In this document: positions 1-9,075 of the stretch, piece by piece
Layout of the letters: each line of letters starts with the position of its first letter
Numbering within the stretch: position 1 is the stretch's first letter
Origin: Roseovarius sp. 217
GTDB lineage: Bacteria; Pseudomonadota; Alphaproteobacteria; Rhodobacterales; Rhodobacteraceae
DNA: 64,000 bases
Assembly: GCF_000152845.1 (NCBI RefSeq)
Contig: NZ_CH902584.1
Coordinates: 2,369,680 to 2,433,679 of the forward strand
Direction of reading: 5' to 3'
The notes under the pieces: model-generated
Database searches by the model: none
What the model saw: only the letters and a program-made list of their open reading frames with translations
Told to the model about the DNA's origin: nothing
Position numbers and translations under genes: made by a program

Positions 1-9
1 GTTATGGGA

Positions 10-648
10 TCAGCCGATGTCGCCGGGCGCAGGGCTGCGTTTGTCCCCTGTGATCATGGCGCGCGCGAGGTTTTCGTGATGCCGGATCGAGGCAAGGACA
101 ACGCCGCCGATGTGCAGCGCCACCAAGAGCAGCATCAGATTGGCCAGAACCTCGTGCGTTTCTTCGAGCATGTCCTCGCCGCCGTTGCCGTATTCGTTGT
201 CCCCATCGGCAAAGGCGGGGGCCACGATCTGCGGCACCTCTGGCAGCATCGCCATGCGATCCGGCTCTTCGAGAAGCCAACCGCTGAACGCTGTGCCCGA
301 CAGCGTGACGAGCAGCGCCACGATCATCGCCGCGCCCGCGGGATTGTGACCCAGATAGCGCCGCTCTTTGCCGCGCACCATGTCACCCAGATAGGCCAGT
401 GTCGTGCCGGGGCGCTTTATGAAACCGGCAAAGCGAGCGTAGCGGCTGCCGATGAGCCCCCAGACAAGGCGAAACGCGACAAGCGCCGCGATCCCATAGC
501 CTGCGATCTCATGGACCGTCGAAAGCTCCTCGGCGCTGAGCCATGCGATGGCAAAGGCCACAACAAGGGTCCAATGAAAGACCCGCACCAGCGGGTCCCA
601 GACCCGGACTGTCGGACCCTTGGTCGTATGGGATGCGAGATCAGTCAT
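10..648 (-). CDS. cytochrome b561-like membrane electron carrier
   Basis: This 212-residue protein is a cytochrome b561 / Ni-Fe-hydrogenase b-type cytochrome, an inner-membrane diheme electron carrier. It has four hydrophobic segments. Histidines sit where this family binds heme: HW near the N-terminus, VHE in the second segment, and ETHE and ALHIGG near the C-terminus. I start it at the ATG at 648 (residues MTDLASH) rather than further upstream, because this places the start 8 bp inside the end of the PepSY gene and implies translational coupling. Such cytochromes often pair with PepSY proteins and a two-component system, as here. The electron donor and acceptor cannot be told from sequence. 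Confidence 0.88.
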   Translation of the reverse strand: MTDLASHTTKGPTVRVWDPLVRVFHWTLVVAFAIAWLSAEELSTVHEIAGYGIAALVAFRLVWGLIGSRYARFAGFIKRPGTTLAYLGDMVRGKERRYLGHNPAGAAMIVALLVTLSGTAFSGWLLEEPDRMAMLPEVPQIVAPAFADGDNEYGNGGEDMLEETHEVLANLMLLLVALHIGGVVLASIRHHENLARAMITGDKRSPAPGDIG

Positions 649-958
649 TTTTGCGATCCTTGCCGCTGCGGTGCAAGCGACCGTCGTCGTCATCCTCATA
701 TTCGAACTCGATCACCGCAAGCGTGGCGGGATGAACCGTCACTTCGATCTGGCGACCATCGGGGTCGCGCCCGTCAATTTCGTAACAGCCGTCGTCGATC
801 TTGATCCGGCGCACGGCCCAGCCGTTTTCGGCGGCGAGGCGGGCCACGGCATCGCGCGGTTGCCAGTCGGCCATGGGCACAAAGCAATCGTCGCTGGCCA
901 GCGCCGTCCCGGCGGGAATAAGCGCGAGAAAGCTGAGAATTGTCAATGTCATCTTCAT
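641..958 (-). CDS. PepSY domain periplasmic protein
   Basis: A 105-residue exported protein. Residues 1-22 form a typical signal peptide (MKMTLT, hydrophobic core, ALAS cleavage region). The rest is one PepSY-type domain with the GWAVRRIKIDDGCYEI and DGRQIEVTVHP patterns, ending in an acidic stretch (EYEDDDDG). It is the first gene of a two-gene unit with the cytochrome b, which it overlaps by 8 bp. It is divergent from the response regulator at 1105, across a 146-bp gap that should hold both promoters. PepSY domains often accompany membrane redox proteins and sensor kinases; the exact role is unknown. Confidence 0.85.
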   Translation of the reverse strand: MKMTLTILSFLALIPAGTALASDDCFVPMADWQPRDAVARLAAENGWAVRRIKIDDGCYEIDGRDPDGRQIEVTVHPATLAVIEFEYEDDDDGRLHRSGKDRKND

Positions 959-1104
959 GGGCCAAACTCCTCGTTGCGGCCATCTTGAAACAGGTCATGC
1001 GCGACGAAACTGACGTGAACCTGAAGCAGCAGACCCTTGGGCGTCAGTATCATGTAAGCCAGACGGGCGAGTGAGGGGCACAGGCACGGATATTAGGGGC
1101 GAAG

Positions 1105-1764
1105 ATGCGCATTCTGCTGATTGAGGATGATACGGTTCTGGGGGCCGCCGTGCGCGACCAGATCGCCAGCGACGGGCAGACAGTGGATTGGGTCACCCGG
1201 CTGGATGCGGCGGGCGCGGCGGTGCGCGGCGCGGCGTTTGACTTGATCCTGTTGGATCTGATGTTGCCGGATGGTCGCGGCATCGGATTTTTGAAAGCGC
1301 TGCGCGCGCGTGGTGAGGTGACGCCGGTCATTATCCTGACCGCCCTCGATCAGGTGTCGGACCGGATCGAGGGGCTGAACGCGGGGGCTGACGACTATCT
1401 GGTCAAGCCGTTTGATCTTGCCGAGTTGTCGGCGCGGATTGGCTCTGTTGCGCGGCGGTACAGCGGCAATCCCAATCCGATCGTGACGCATGGCCCGCTG
1501 GATATTGATCTGGCCGCCCGTAGCGTTCATCGCGGCGGAAAACCTGTCCAACTGACGGCACGCGAATGGGCGCTGTTCGAAGCATTTCTGGCCCGCCCCG
1601 GTCAGCTTTTGTCCAAGGCGCAATTGGAGGACAAGCTCTATGCCTATGACGCAGAGGTGGAGAGCAATACCATCGAGGTCCATGTCAGCCGCCTGCGCAA
1701 GAAGCTGGGCGCGGGTATCGTCGAGACCGAACGCGGCCTAGGCTACCGACTGGGCAAGGCATGA
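1105..1764 (+). CDS. OmpR-family response regulator
   Basis: A 219-residue two-component response regulator. The receiver domain (1-115) has the acidic pair ED at 8-9, the phospho-acceptor D51 in LLDLMLP, and the conserved lysine in VKPFD. The winged-helix DNA-binding domain follows (about 125-217), with LTAREWALFEAFL and VHVSRLRKKLG and ending GLGYRLG. The last four bases (ATGA, 1761-1764) contain the start of the histidine kinase gene, so the pair is co-translated. By similarity it belongs to the QseB/PmrA/TctD-type group. The likely target is the divergent PepSY-cytochrome b unit, inferred from position only. Confidence 0.92.
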   Translation: MRILLIEDDTVLGAAVRDQIASDGQTVDWVTRLDAAGAAVRGAAFDLILLDLMLPDGRGIGFLKALRARGEVTPVIILTALDQVSDRIEGLNAGADDYLVKPFDLAELSARIGSVARRYSGNPNPIVTHGPLDIDLAARSVHRGGKPVQLTAREWALFEAFLARPGQLLSKAQLEDKLYAYDAEVESNTIEVHVSRLRKKLGAGIVETERGLGYRLGKA

Positions 1765-3089
1765 GGCGGCTGCGCAGCCTCGAGACTCGGCTGGCGCTGT
1801 CGCTGGGCCTATTGCTGACGCTGCTCTGGAGCGCGGCGGCCTCGGTCACAGCGGTGATCCTGCGCAGCGAAATGGACGCAATGTTTGACGCGGCCCTGCA
1901 AGAGACCGCGCAGCGCCTCTTGCCGTTGGCGGTGGTTGATATTGTCGGGCGCGAAGATGACGGGGTCACCCAGCGCCTTGGGGCGATCCGCGTCCATGAT
2001 GAATTCTTTACCTATATCGTGCGCGATGCCGAGGGGCGCATCCTGTTGCAATCTCATGCTGCGGACGCCGCCGTGTTTCCGGTCTGGGACGGATCCGGGT
2101 TTCGCGAGACCGCGACCCATAGACTCTATAGCGAAGACGCGGTTCAGGGCACTGTGCGGATCACCGTCGCGGAACCTCTGAAGTATCGTGCCTCTGTGGC
2201 GCGTGACATCCAGATGGGCCTTGGGTTGCCATTGCTGATCGTGGTTCCGGTTGCATTGCTGGCCATCATTGTTGCGGTCCGGGCGAGCCTCACGTCGTTG
2301 CGCCTGTTCCGGGAACGTCTCGAAGCTCGGAGTGCCAGAGACATGTCGCCTGTTCCGGCGCAGGATATGCCATTAGAAATCCGCCCTATAGCAGCCACCC
2401 TTAATGTGTTGCTCGAACGTCTGAATGCCGCCTTTGAGGCCGAGCGCAGCTTTGCAGCAAATGCCGCGCATGAGTTGAGAACGCCGCTTGCCGGGGCGAT
2501 CGCGCAGGCGCAGCGACTGCGGTCGGAAATCTCGGACCCGCAGGCAAAGCGTCGCGCCGCAGAGATCGAGGTGACGCTCAAACGCCTGACGCGCCTGTCT
2601 GAACGGCTCTTGCAATTGGCGCGCGCCGAAGGTGGGCGGCTGCGGTTGGAGCGGTCCGCAGACCTGCGTCCTGTAGCGCGCATCGTGGTTGAGGATCTGG
2701 CGCGACCTCTCGCTCCGGGCCGTCTCGTGCTGAGCCTGCCGGATGCGCCACTCCTGTCGGACCTTGATCCGGACGCCTTTGCGATCCTGTGCCGAAATCT
2801 CGTGGAGAATGCGCTGCGTCACGGCTCCGGGGATGCGCCGGTTGCCGTGAGCTTGACACAAGAGGGGCGGTTGATCGTTGCCAATGACGGCCCTGTGGTG
2901 CCTGCGGAAACGCTGGGTCGCCTGACCGCGCGGTTCGAGCGCGCGGGGGCCGGGCAGGATGGCAGCGGCCTTGGGCTTGCGATTGTCGCGGCGATTGCGG
3001 ATCGTATCGGGGGGGGGCTTGTCCTCAAATCACCCCGTTCGGAGGGCGCATCGGGGTTTGAGGCCTCTGTGAGCCTGCCGATGAATTGA
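1761..3089 (+). CDS. sensor histidine kinase
   Basis: A 442-residue membrane histidine kinase, partner of the preceding regulator. Transmembrane segments lie at about 11-34 and 154-175 and enclose a periplasmic sensor region of about 120 residues. The dimerisation domain carries the phosphorylated His237 in AHELRTPLAG. The ATPase domain shows the N box (NLVENALRHG) and a G box (GSGLGLAIV). It overlaps the regulator by 4 bp. Its stop codon lies inside the first copy of a 23-bp tandem repeat, and the island begins about 160 bp downstream. The ligand is unknown; membership of the QseC/TctE-like group is the best guess. Confidence 0.92.
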   Translation: MRRLRSLETRLALSLGLLLTLLWSAAASVTAVILRSEMDAMFDAALQETAQRLLPLAVVDIVGREDDGVTQRLGAIRVHDEFFTYIVRDAEGRILLQSHAADAAVFPVWDGSGFRETATHRLYSEDAVQGTVRITVAEPLKYRASVARDIQMGLGLPLLIVVPVALLAIIVAVRASLTSLRLFRERLEARSARDMSPVPAQDMPLEIRPIAATLNVLLERLNAAFEAERSFAANAAHELRTPLAGAIAQAQRLRSEISDPQAKRRAAEIEVTLKRLTRLSERLLQLARAEGGRLRLERSADLRPVARIVVEDLARPLAPGRLVLSLPDAPLLSDLDPDAFAILCRNLVENALRHGSGDAPVAVSLTQEGRLIVANDGPVVPAETLGRLTARFERAGAGQDGSGLGLAIVAAIADRIGGGLVLKSPRSEGASGFEASVSLPMN

Positions 3090-3126
3090 ACCCCGTCGGG
3101 TTTATGAATTGAACCCTGTCGGGTTT
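3081..3126 (+). repeat. 23-bp tandem repeat across the kinase stop codon
   Basis: Two adjacent 23-bp copies, 3081-3103 and 3104-3126, differ at one base (C/T). Each contains AACCC...GGGTT, which can form a small stem. The first copy includes the last codons and the TGA of the histidine kinase, so the duplication arose from the gene end. The tandem small stems could act as a weak terminator. Confidence 0.75.
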
Positions 3127-3249
3127 GCGTCACAGGGCCATGACACGGTCCCTCCAAAGCGACGCGATACGGTGGTCATCAGCAAAGCGGAGGGCCTCAT
3201 CGCCCCGCGCGAAGCGCTGCAATGACCTGCGTCAAGAGATTGATTTTAT

Positions 3250-3263
3250 TGGCGGAAGCTCAG
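3250..3263 (+). repeat. left attachment site (attL-like, tRNA-Ser 3' copy)
   Basis: TGGCGGAAGCTCAG is identical to 28405-28418, the complement of the tRNA-Ser 3' end. A chance 14-bp match to one given sequence in this roughly 330-bp gap has a probability of about one in a million by simple counting. Identity stops on both sides of the 14 bp. Confidence 0.88.
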
Positions 3264-3394
3264 TCCGCTAAATGTGAATTGCAGGCGCATGTAGGGTGCT
3301 GCGTAAGTATATGTAAAGATGTATATTTAATGAGGTTTGCGAGAACTTAGTGTTGCAGGCAGATGTATTCTTATGCATCTGATAGAGCTGTTAT

Positions 3395-3414
3395 TGGTGG
3401 CAAGGATGGTGGCA
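3395..3414 (+). promoter_or_regulatory. left integrase arm-type site pair
   Basis: Octamer TGGTGGCA occurs at 3395-3402 and again at 3407-3414, immediately before the integrase ATG at 3419. The same pair with the same spacing is at 28331-28350. I interpret both as arm-type binding sites of the integrase N-terminal domain. Position just upstream of the start also suggests that the integrase represses its own gene. Confidence 0.7.
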
Positions 3415-3418
3415 ACAA

Positions 3419-4705
3419 ATGCCCAAGCCCGCGAAAGAGTTGAAGGCACTTCAAGTCAAAAATCTCTCCGCTCCCGGCCGGCATGCCGTTGGTGGCGTCA
3501 ATGGCCTTTGCCTGAATATCACAGAGACCGGCGCGAGATCATGGATACTGCGTGTCACCGTAGGACTTAAGCGGCGTCATATCGGCCTCGGTGGCTATCC
3601 CGAGGTGTCTCTTGCAGAGGCTCGTGAACTCGCCCTAGAGATGCGGCGGAAGATTAGCGCCGGGGTCGATCCTGTTGTCGAACGTCGCGAACAACGCCAG
3701 GCCCTCGTTGTTACAACCAAGCAGCGGACTACCTTTGAGCAGGCTTTCACGCGCTTCTTCGAAGAAAAAGTCGAAGGAGAGTTACGGAACGCCAAGCACC
3801 GCAATCAGTGGCAGTCGACCCTCAAGACATATGCCTATCCGGTGCTGGGCGAGAAGGCCGTTGCCGATATTTCTGTGGAGGATGTGCTCGAAGTTCTTCG
3901 ACCGATCTGGATGATCAAGAATGAAACGGCGTCCCGTGTGCGTCAGCGCATTGAGGCGGTGCTCGACTGGTCAAAGGCGATGGGACTTCGGAATGGCGAG
4001 AACCCAGCCCGTTGGAAAGGCAATCTACAGCAACTGCTGTCGTCGCCTAACAAGGTGCAAAAGGATAATCGGCATCCAGCAATTGCACTTGACGAACTCG
4101 CGCTTTGGTTCCGGTTGTTGCGCGCCCGAGAGGGCATTGCGGCGCGGGCGCTTGAGTTTCTGACACTGACCGCTGCACGTTCGGGTGAGATCCGAGGGGC
4201 GCAATGGGACGAGATTGATCTACAGATAGGGGTCTGGACGGTTCCGGCCGAGCGCATGAAGGCAGGCCGTGAGCACCGTGTGCCTCTTTCGACGGCAACC
4301 GTGGACCTTCTGGAAGCGATGCCTCGTATGCTGAACTGCGACGTCGTTTTTCCATCACCAAAAAATGGGGTGATGTCGGACATGACATTATCAGCGGTCA
4401 TGCGTCGCATCCAGGAGAGCGAGGAGAAGGCGGGGCGCCCTGGTTTTCTGGATATCCGATCTCGGCGGCCTGCTGTGCCGCATGGGTTGCGCTCCAGCTT
4501 TCGCGATTGGGCCGCAGAGCGCACCGCTTATCCTCGCGACATGGCGGAGATCGCACTGGCGCACACGGTCGGTAGCGAGGTTGAGCGCGCCTACAGACGC
4601 AGTGACATGTTGGAGCGGCGGCGCGAGATGATGGATGCTTGGGCAAAATTCATCCTTGGTTCAAATCCTAAAATCTGTCCCACGGGTGTTGACGTCAGAC
4701 AGTAG
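3419..4705 (+). CDS. tyrosine-type site-specific integrase (P4-like)
   Basis: A 428-residue recombinase that would integrate and excise the island at tRNA-Ser. The N-terminal arm-binding domain (DUF4102-type, about 1-95) has the family pattern GLCLNITETGARSW...GLGGYPEVSLAEAR. A SAM-like core-binding domain follows (about 105-205), then the catalytic domain (about 220-405). The catalytic set is complete: R254 (AARSGE), K281, H355 with R358 (HGLRSSFRDW), H382 (LAHTVGSEVERAY) and nucleophile Y392. It therefore looks active. The start is the ATG directly after the arm-site pair; there is no strong ribosome binding site, so expression may be low. It lies 155 bp inside the left attachment repeat. 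Confidence 0.95.
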   Translation: MPKPAKELKALQVKNLSAPGRHAVGGVNGLCLNITETGARSWILRVTVGLKRRHIGLGGYPEVSLAEARELALEMRRKISAGVDPVVERREQRQALVVTTKQRTTFEQAFTRFFEEKVEGELRNAKHRNQWQSTLKTYAYPVLGEKAVADISVEDVLEVLRPIWMIKNETASRVRQRIEAVLDWSKAMGLRNGENPARWKGNLQQLLSSPNKVQKDNRHPAIALDELALWFRLLRAREGIAARALEFLTLTAARSGEIRGAQWDEIDLQIGVWTVPAERMKAGREHRVPLSTATVDLLEAMPRMLNCDVVFPSPKNGVMSDMTLSAVMRRIQESEEKAGRPGFLDIRSRRPAVPHGLRSSFRDWAAERTAYPRDMAEIALAHTVGSEVERAYRRSDMLERRREMMDAWAKFILGSNPKICPTGVDVRQ

Positions 4706-4750
4706 TTCCAATTGCGACAACGGTGAGCGAGCCCAGATCCATGCATAATA

Positions 4751-5101
4751 TCAAACCATCGCAAGGGTCGCGTCAGTCAAACCGAACAGTGCCAAGATTA
4801 AACCGATCGCAATGCCGACTGGAAGGCTTAGAAGCCGCGCAAATCGTGCAAAACCTTGCGCTTTAGACTTACGCGCAGGCTGAACCTCGCTTGGAAATTC
4901 CCAATCAATCAATCTGTTGAAAACCTTCTCGAACAGGACTAGCCCCGCGACTAGGAGAGGCATAACCACTGCAAGTGGCCACAATTCAGTTGTGCCCAGC
5001 CGCGCCGCGCCGTCGGCTACCAATACAACCAATACCCCAATCACCACGTTGATAATTGTTTTGATCCGGTCATCAATCTGCGTTCTGCGGGGCTCGCGCA
5101 T
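4751..5101 (-). CDS. small membrane protein, unknown function
   Basis: A predicted 116-residue protein with about three hydrophobic segments (VVIGVLVVLVADGA, LWPLAVVMPLLVAGLVL, LPVGIAIGLILALFGL), separated by charged loops with a basic stretch (RKSKAQ). I chose the ATG at 5101; a TTG 12 bp upstream is an alternative. It is convergent with the integrase, with only 45 bp between them, and stands alone on its strand. I do not recognise the family. The regular hydrophobic pattern makes it more likely a gene than a chance reading frame, but the call is moderate. Confidence 0.55.
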   Translation of the reverse strand: MREPRRTQIDDRIKTIINVVIGVLVVLVADGAARLGTTELWPLAVVMPLLVAGLVLFEKVFNRLIDWEFPSEVQPARKSKAQGFARFARLLSLPVGIAIGLILALFGLTDATLAMV

Positions 5102-5435
5102 AGGACTCTTCAAAACAGGGTCTGCATAAGGTCACACAATACCTTTGCCCCGGTCATAGCAAGTCCTCCTCCTTTCCCTGACCTAAATCCGTCCCGATCG
5201 AAAGCCCACCGGAAATGCCGCAGCATACCTCGATCAAGTCCGCGCCCGACGCGTCAGAATTTTTTGGTCGCGCAACCAACACCTAACATCTGGTCTCATC
5301 AACCTGCTGCGCTGAAGCAAAAATGGATGCCGCCTTATTTGCGCCATGATTTTGCCGTAATACTCGAAGCTGAGCGTAGAAATACGAATAAAACCGCGCA
5401 GAAGACGCGGACAATTGAGGCGAAAGAGAAAAGTC
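5102..5435. other. 334-bp gap, no gene recognised
   Basis: This stretch lies between the divergent membrane-protein and Hint-protein genes and presumably holds their promoters. It is less GC-rich than the core chromosome. I see no repeat, RNA gene or convincing short coding sequence in it. Confidence 0.5.
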
Positions 5436-6545
5436 ATGGCCGATACAAGGCTATTGTTGAACGGATTCAGCATCATTGGCGATCCGCAAACAAACTCGAA
5501 CGCCAGGGGTGGTGGCGAGTTGATGATCCATAATGGCACAGCTGTCTTTGAGGGCGATGACATCGTCGTTTACAATGTCACGGGCGTAGATGAGGGTGGC
5601 GTGCTAAATGACGGTTCGATGATTGTGGGCATAACGGTTTATGACAATGCCTCGGATTATTTCTACGATATCGCAAAATACGAATACACTGCCCCGGCTG
5701 GCGGCGGAGCGGATATCGATTTCGGGCGCAATACGATGGGCGACCGCTATCTGGAATTCGACGCATCATCACTAACCTCGATCGACCCATCTGCGCCCAT
5801 CCTTGGAGAGATGGCTGTTGTGGCCGGCGTCGATATCCTAGGCACTCTGGCCTCGACAAATGGCCCTCTCAAGGTGCCCACCAACGAGGATATCGACCTG
5901 AATGGGGATGGCGTCATAGCCGGAGGCGAACTATCCGACGGAAGTTTTTCCAGTGAACTCAATATTCTGGCCGAGAACAGCATCGTATGCTTTGTTTCCG
6001 GCACCCTGATCGAGACGCCCACAGGTCCGCAATCTATTGAAACGCTGCAAGTGGGAGATCTGGTCAACACAATGGATGAGGGCGCAAAGCCAATTCGTTG
6101 GATTGGCGGCGCCTCCGTTGCGGGGGGCTGCGCGAACGCCCCCGTGCGCATAAAGCGCGGGGCAATTGGCAATGTGCGAGATCTCTGGGTTTCACAAAAT
6201 CACCGTCTATTAGTTTCGGGGGCACATGCTGAATTGCTCTTTGGCGAACCTCAGGTGCTGGTTGCCGCCAAACACTTGGTCGATGGCGACACAATCTGCA
6301 TCGTCCCGTGCAAAACTATAGAATATTGGCATTTGTTGTTCGATGGGCACCAGATCATTTTTGCCGAAGCAAGCCCTGTTGAGAGCCTTTACCCCGGTCA
6401 GCAATCGCTCTCCGCAGTCACCCCGACTGAGCGCGACGAGATTGTAGCGCTGTTCCCGGAACTGGAGCGTGATGATAACGGCTACCATCTGTCGCGCTAC
6501 ACGCTCAGAAAGTTCGAGGCGCAAGCTCTACGGCTCAGCGCCTAA
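5436..6545 (+). CDS. Hint (hedgehog/intein-type) domain protein
   Basis: A 369-residue protein. The N-terminal half (about 1-185) is acidic and Gly/Asp/Asn-rich, with DLNGDGVIAGGEL resembling a calcium-binding loop. The C-terminal part is a Hint domain of the type common in Rhodobacterales: it begins with the conserved cysteine (CFVSGTLIETPTGPQSIE), has the GDLVNTMDEG turn, and ends with a SQNHRLLVSG block and a long tail. Such proteins are usually exported by type I secretion and may self-cleave; this is family knowledge and is not shown here. I start it at the ATG at 5436 (MADTRLL). It stands alone in the island. Confidence 0.85.
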   Translation: MADTRLLLNGFSIIGDPQTNSNARGGGELMIHNGTAVFEGDDIVVYNVTGVDEGGVLNDGSMIVGITVYDNASDYFYDIAKYEYTAPAGGGADIDFGRNTMGDRYLEFDASSLTSIDPSAPILGEMAVVAGVDILGTLASTNGPLKVPTNEDIDLNGDGVIAGGELSDGSFSSELNILAENSIVCFVSGTLIETPTGPQSIETLQVGDLVNTMDEGAKPIRWIGGASVAGGCANAPVRIKRGAIGNVRDLWVSQNHRLLVSGAHAELLFGEPQVLVAAKHLVDGDTICIVPCKTIEYWHLLFDGHQIIFAEASPVESLYPGQQSLSAVTPTERDEIVALFPELERDDNGYHLSRYTLRKFEAQALRLSA

Positions 6546-6849
6546 CAACTCGACATTCGTCTGTTCGATCTGCACCGCCTTGCCAATCTCGAATTTACTG
6601 CTCGGCGTCCTCAGCACAAAGTCCGCTGTCATGATCCGGACGTCGCTCTGCGAATTCAACTGCCTGCGTTTAACTGCGTTTGTTAACGCAACTTGCTCGT
6701 AATTCGGTAATCTCCCCTCAGATCAAGCCACGATCTATGTGTCAGGCAATCGGAGTAGACGTCACAAGACAAATGTGCGGCTTGCCTTACCCATAAGCCA
6801 TGCCAAGCTGTATGAGCCGCTCTGCCCGCAAATCTGGCGAGATCACGTT
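6546..6849. other. 304-bp gap, no gene recognised
   Basis: This stretch follows the Hint gene and precedes the first island direct repeat. No coding sequence, RNA or mobile-element end is recognisable. It may be decayed sequence. Confidence 0.5.
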
Positions 6850-7234
6850 GTTCCATAGGGATATGGGAGCTTTGGCCACTGGGCACCTTCGGCACCGGAA
6901 TGCATCCCCATCGTCATAGACGGAATTTTCTAGGACTTCGCGATCGATCCCATGCATTCTGGCAGGGGTCTATACTAGGATGTCGAGCCATTCCTCGGCG
7001 AAGATCCCCAAATTGAACTTCGTTACTGACGATCATGGCCTTGCTCGTGCGGATTCTTGAAACGGGCTCGCTCTCTGAGGATCTGATAATTTTGCGAATT
7101 ATTGATCATGGCTTGGACCGATAAGACCACTTGGACCGCATTGAAACAAACGTGTTTTTAAGGCCCATCCAGTCCCAGTGGTCCAACTGGTCTAGCGGTT
7201 CTTGCAGGTGAGAGAGGCGAATTACCTCGCTCGT
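6850..7234 (+). repeat. island repeat R1 (direct repeat plus palindromes)
   Basis: Positions 6901-7000 align with 12901-13000 at 76 of 100 identical positions by hand, including the 20-base stretch at 6929-6948. It continues into a decayed palindrome, with arms at 7126-7139 and 7171-7184, that matches the palindromes at 13113-13176 and 25782-25833. A further hairpin (GAGAGAGG at 7212-7219 with CCTCGCTC at 7227-7234) matches the one at 25850-25872. No gene is recognised from here to the IS21 end at 7434. Confidence 0.7.
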
Positions 7235-7546
7235 GCCAGCGCATTGGGAAGCAAACGAGCACATTTGAGTTTGCAGCCCAACGTGTCCACCAGCCGAGAC
7301 CGGTGCGCACGATCTGTGCGAAGTTTCATCGATTGCAACCTGTGCTGCACCGAGTTGGCGTTCAACGACCTCAAGATCGCTCTCCACTCTCGCTGTCCAA
7401 ATTGAAGCTGACGGAAGGGATCTATGCACCCCTTGTTGATTGTCACTGAGAACTGACCCGGCAACAGCAGAAATTGTCATTGAGAATTGACCCATGTGCA
7501 ACCTTGCCCCGGCTTGAATCAGCTGGGGGCGCATGGAGTGATAGAC

Positions 7547-9075
7547 ATGGGATTTTTGAAAGTTATTCGGCGATGGGCGCTGCGAGAGAAGATGCCCATT
7601 CGCGAGATCGCGCGGCGGACTGGCGTGTCTCGCAACACGATCAAGAAGTATTTGCGGGAGGGGATTGTTGAACCTGCGTTTCAGGTGCCAGATCGCCCCA
7701 GCAAGTTGGACCCTTTTGCCAAGCATCTGACAGCATGGCTGACGACTGATCAGCGCAAATCACGCAAGGAACGCCGAACGGCGAAGCTGATGCACGCCGA
7801 TCTTGTGAAGCTTGGATATGACGGTTCTTACGAGCGTGTTGCGGCCTTCGTGCGGGACTGGAAGGGTGAACGGCAGCGTGCGCATCACACGACGGATCGC
7901 GGGACTTTCGTGCCACTGGTGTTCGCGCCGGGTGAGGCTTTCCAGTTCGATTGGAGCGAGGACTGGGCCTATATCGGCGGTGAGCGCATCAAGCTGCAGG
8001 TTGCCCACATCAAGCTGTCACATAGCCGCGCGTTTCTGGTGCGGGCCTATCTGCTGCAAACACATGAGATGCTGTTTGATGCCCACTGGCATGCATTCCG
8101 CGTCTTCGAAGGCGTCCCTGGGCGCGGCATCTATGATAACATGAAGACAGCCGTCGACCGGGTTGGCGTCGGCAAACAGCGCGATGTGAATGCGCGGTTC
8201 CTGGCCATGACCAGCCACTACGTCTTCGATCCCGAGTTCTGCAATCCGGCGGCTGGTTGGGAGAAGGGTCAGGTTGAGAAGAGCGTGCGTGATGCCCGAC
8301 ATCGCCTCTGGCAGGTCGCTCCTGTCTTCCCAGACCTTGCTGCACTGAATGAATGGCTGGAAGACCGTTGCAAGCTGCTGTGGGCGGAGACGGCACATGG
8401 CGCACTGCCTGGCAGCATTGCTGATGTTTGGGGGGTCGAGAAGTCTGCCCTGATGCCCCTGCCCACGATGTTTGATGGCTTTGTCGAAGAGAGAAAGCGC
8501 GTATCGCCCACCTGCCTGATCACTTTCGATCGCAACCGCTATTCCGTGCCCGCCAGCTTTGCGAACCGGCCGGTGAGCCTGCGCATCTACCCCGAACGTC
8601 TGGTCGTTGTCGCCGAGGGGCATGTGATCTGCACGCATGAGCGGATCATTGAACGATCCCATCGTCAGCCAAGGCGCGTCATCTATGACTGGCGCCATTA
8701 TCTGGCGGTCGTTCAGCGCAAACCCGGGGCGCTGCGCAATGGCGCGCCCTTCGTCGAAATGCCCGAACCCTTCCGCTTGCTGCAGGCGAAGATGCTACGA
8801 CAGCCCGGCGGAGATCGAGAGATGGTCGATATCTTGTCACTGGTCTTGCATCACGATGAACAGGCGGTGCTCTGCGCAGTGGAATTGGCGTTAGAGGCCG
8901 GCGTGCCGACCAAAACCCATGTGCTGATCTGCTCCACAGGCTGCTGGATGGCAAGCTGACTGACCAGCCAGACGTGAACCCTCCAGCCGCCTTGTCGCTG
9001 AGCCAGGAGCCCGAGGCCAACGTCGCGCGCTATGATGGGTTGCGCGCCCAGAAAGGAGTGCGCGATGCGTCATGA
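7547..9075 (+). pseudogene. istA: istA transposase of IS21, frameshifted
   Basis: The DDE transposase of IS21. It has an N-terminal helix-turn-helix (IREIARRTGVSRNTIKKYL) and an integrase-core domain with FQFDWSED, GIYDNMKTAVDRV and the EKGQVEKSVRDARHRLW region. The reading frame stops at 8959. Near 8925-8930 one base appears to be missing: the next frame continues directly with LLHRLLDGKLTDQPDVNPP and runs to a TGA at 9073-9075, overlapping istB as in intact IS21. I therefore call a single-base deletion removing the last ~38 residues. The start at 7547 (MGFLKVIRRW) has a GGAGTG ribosome site. A sequencing error is possible. Confidence 0.85.

Noticed and set aside
7106-7726. Minus-strand frame crossing the IS21 left end.
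   Set aside because: It spans an IS border and has no recognisable domain.
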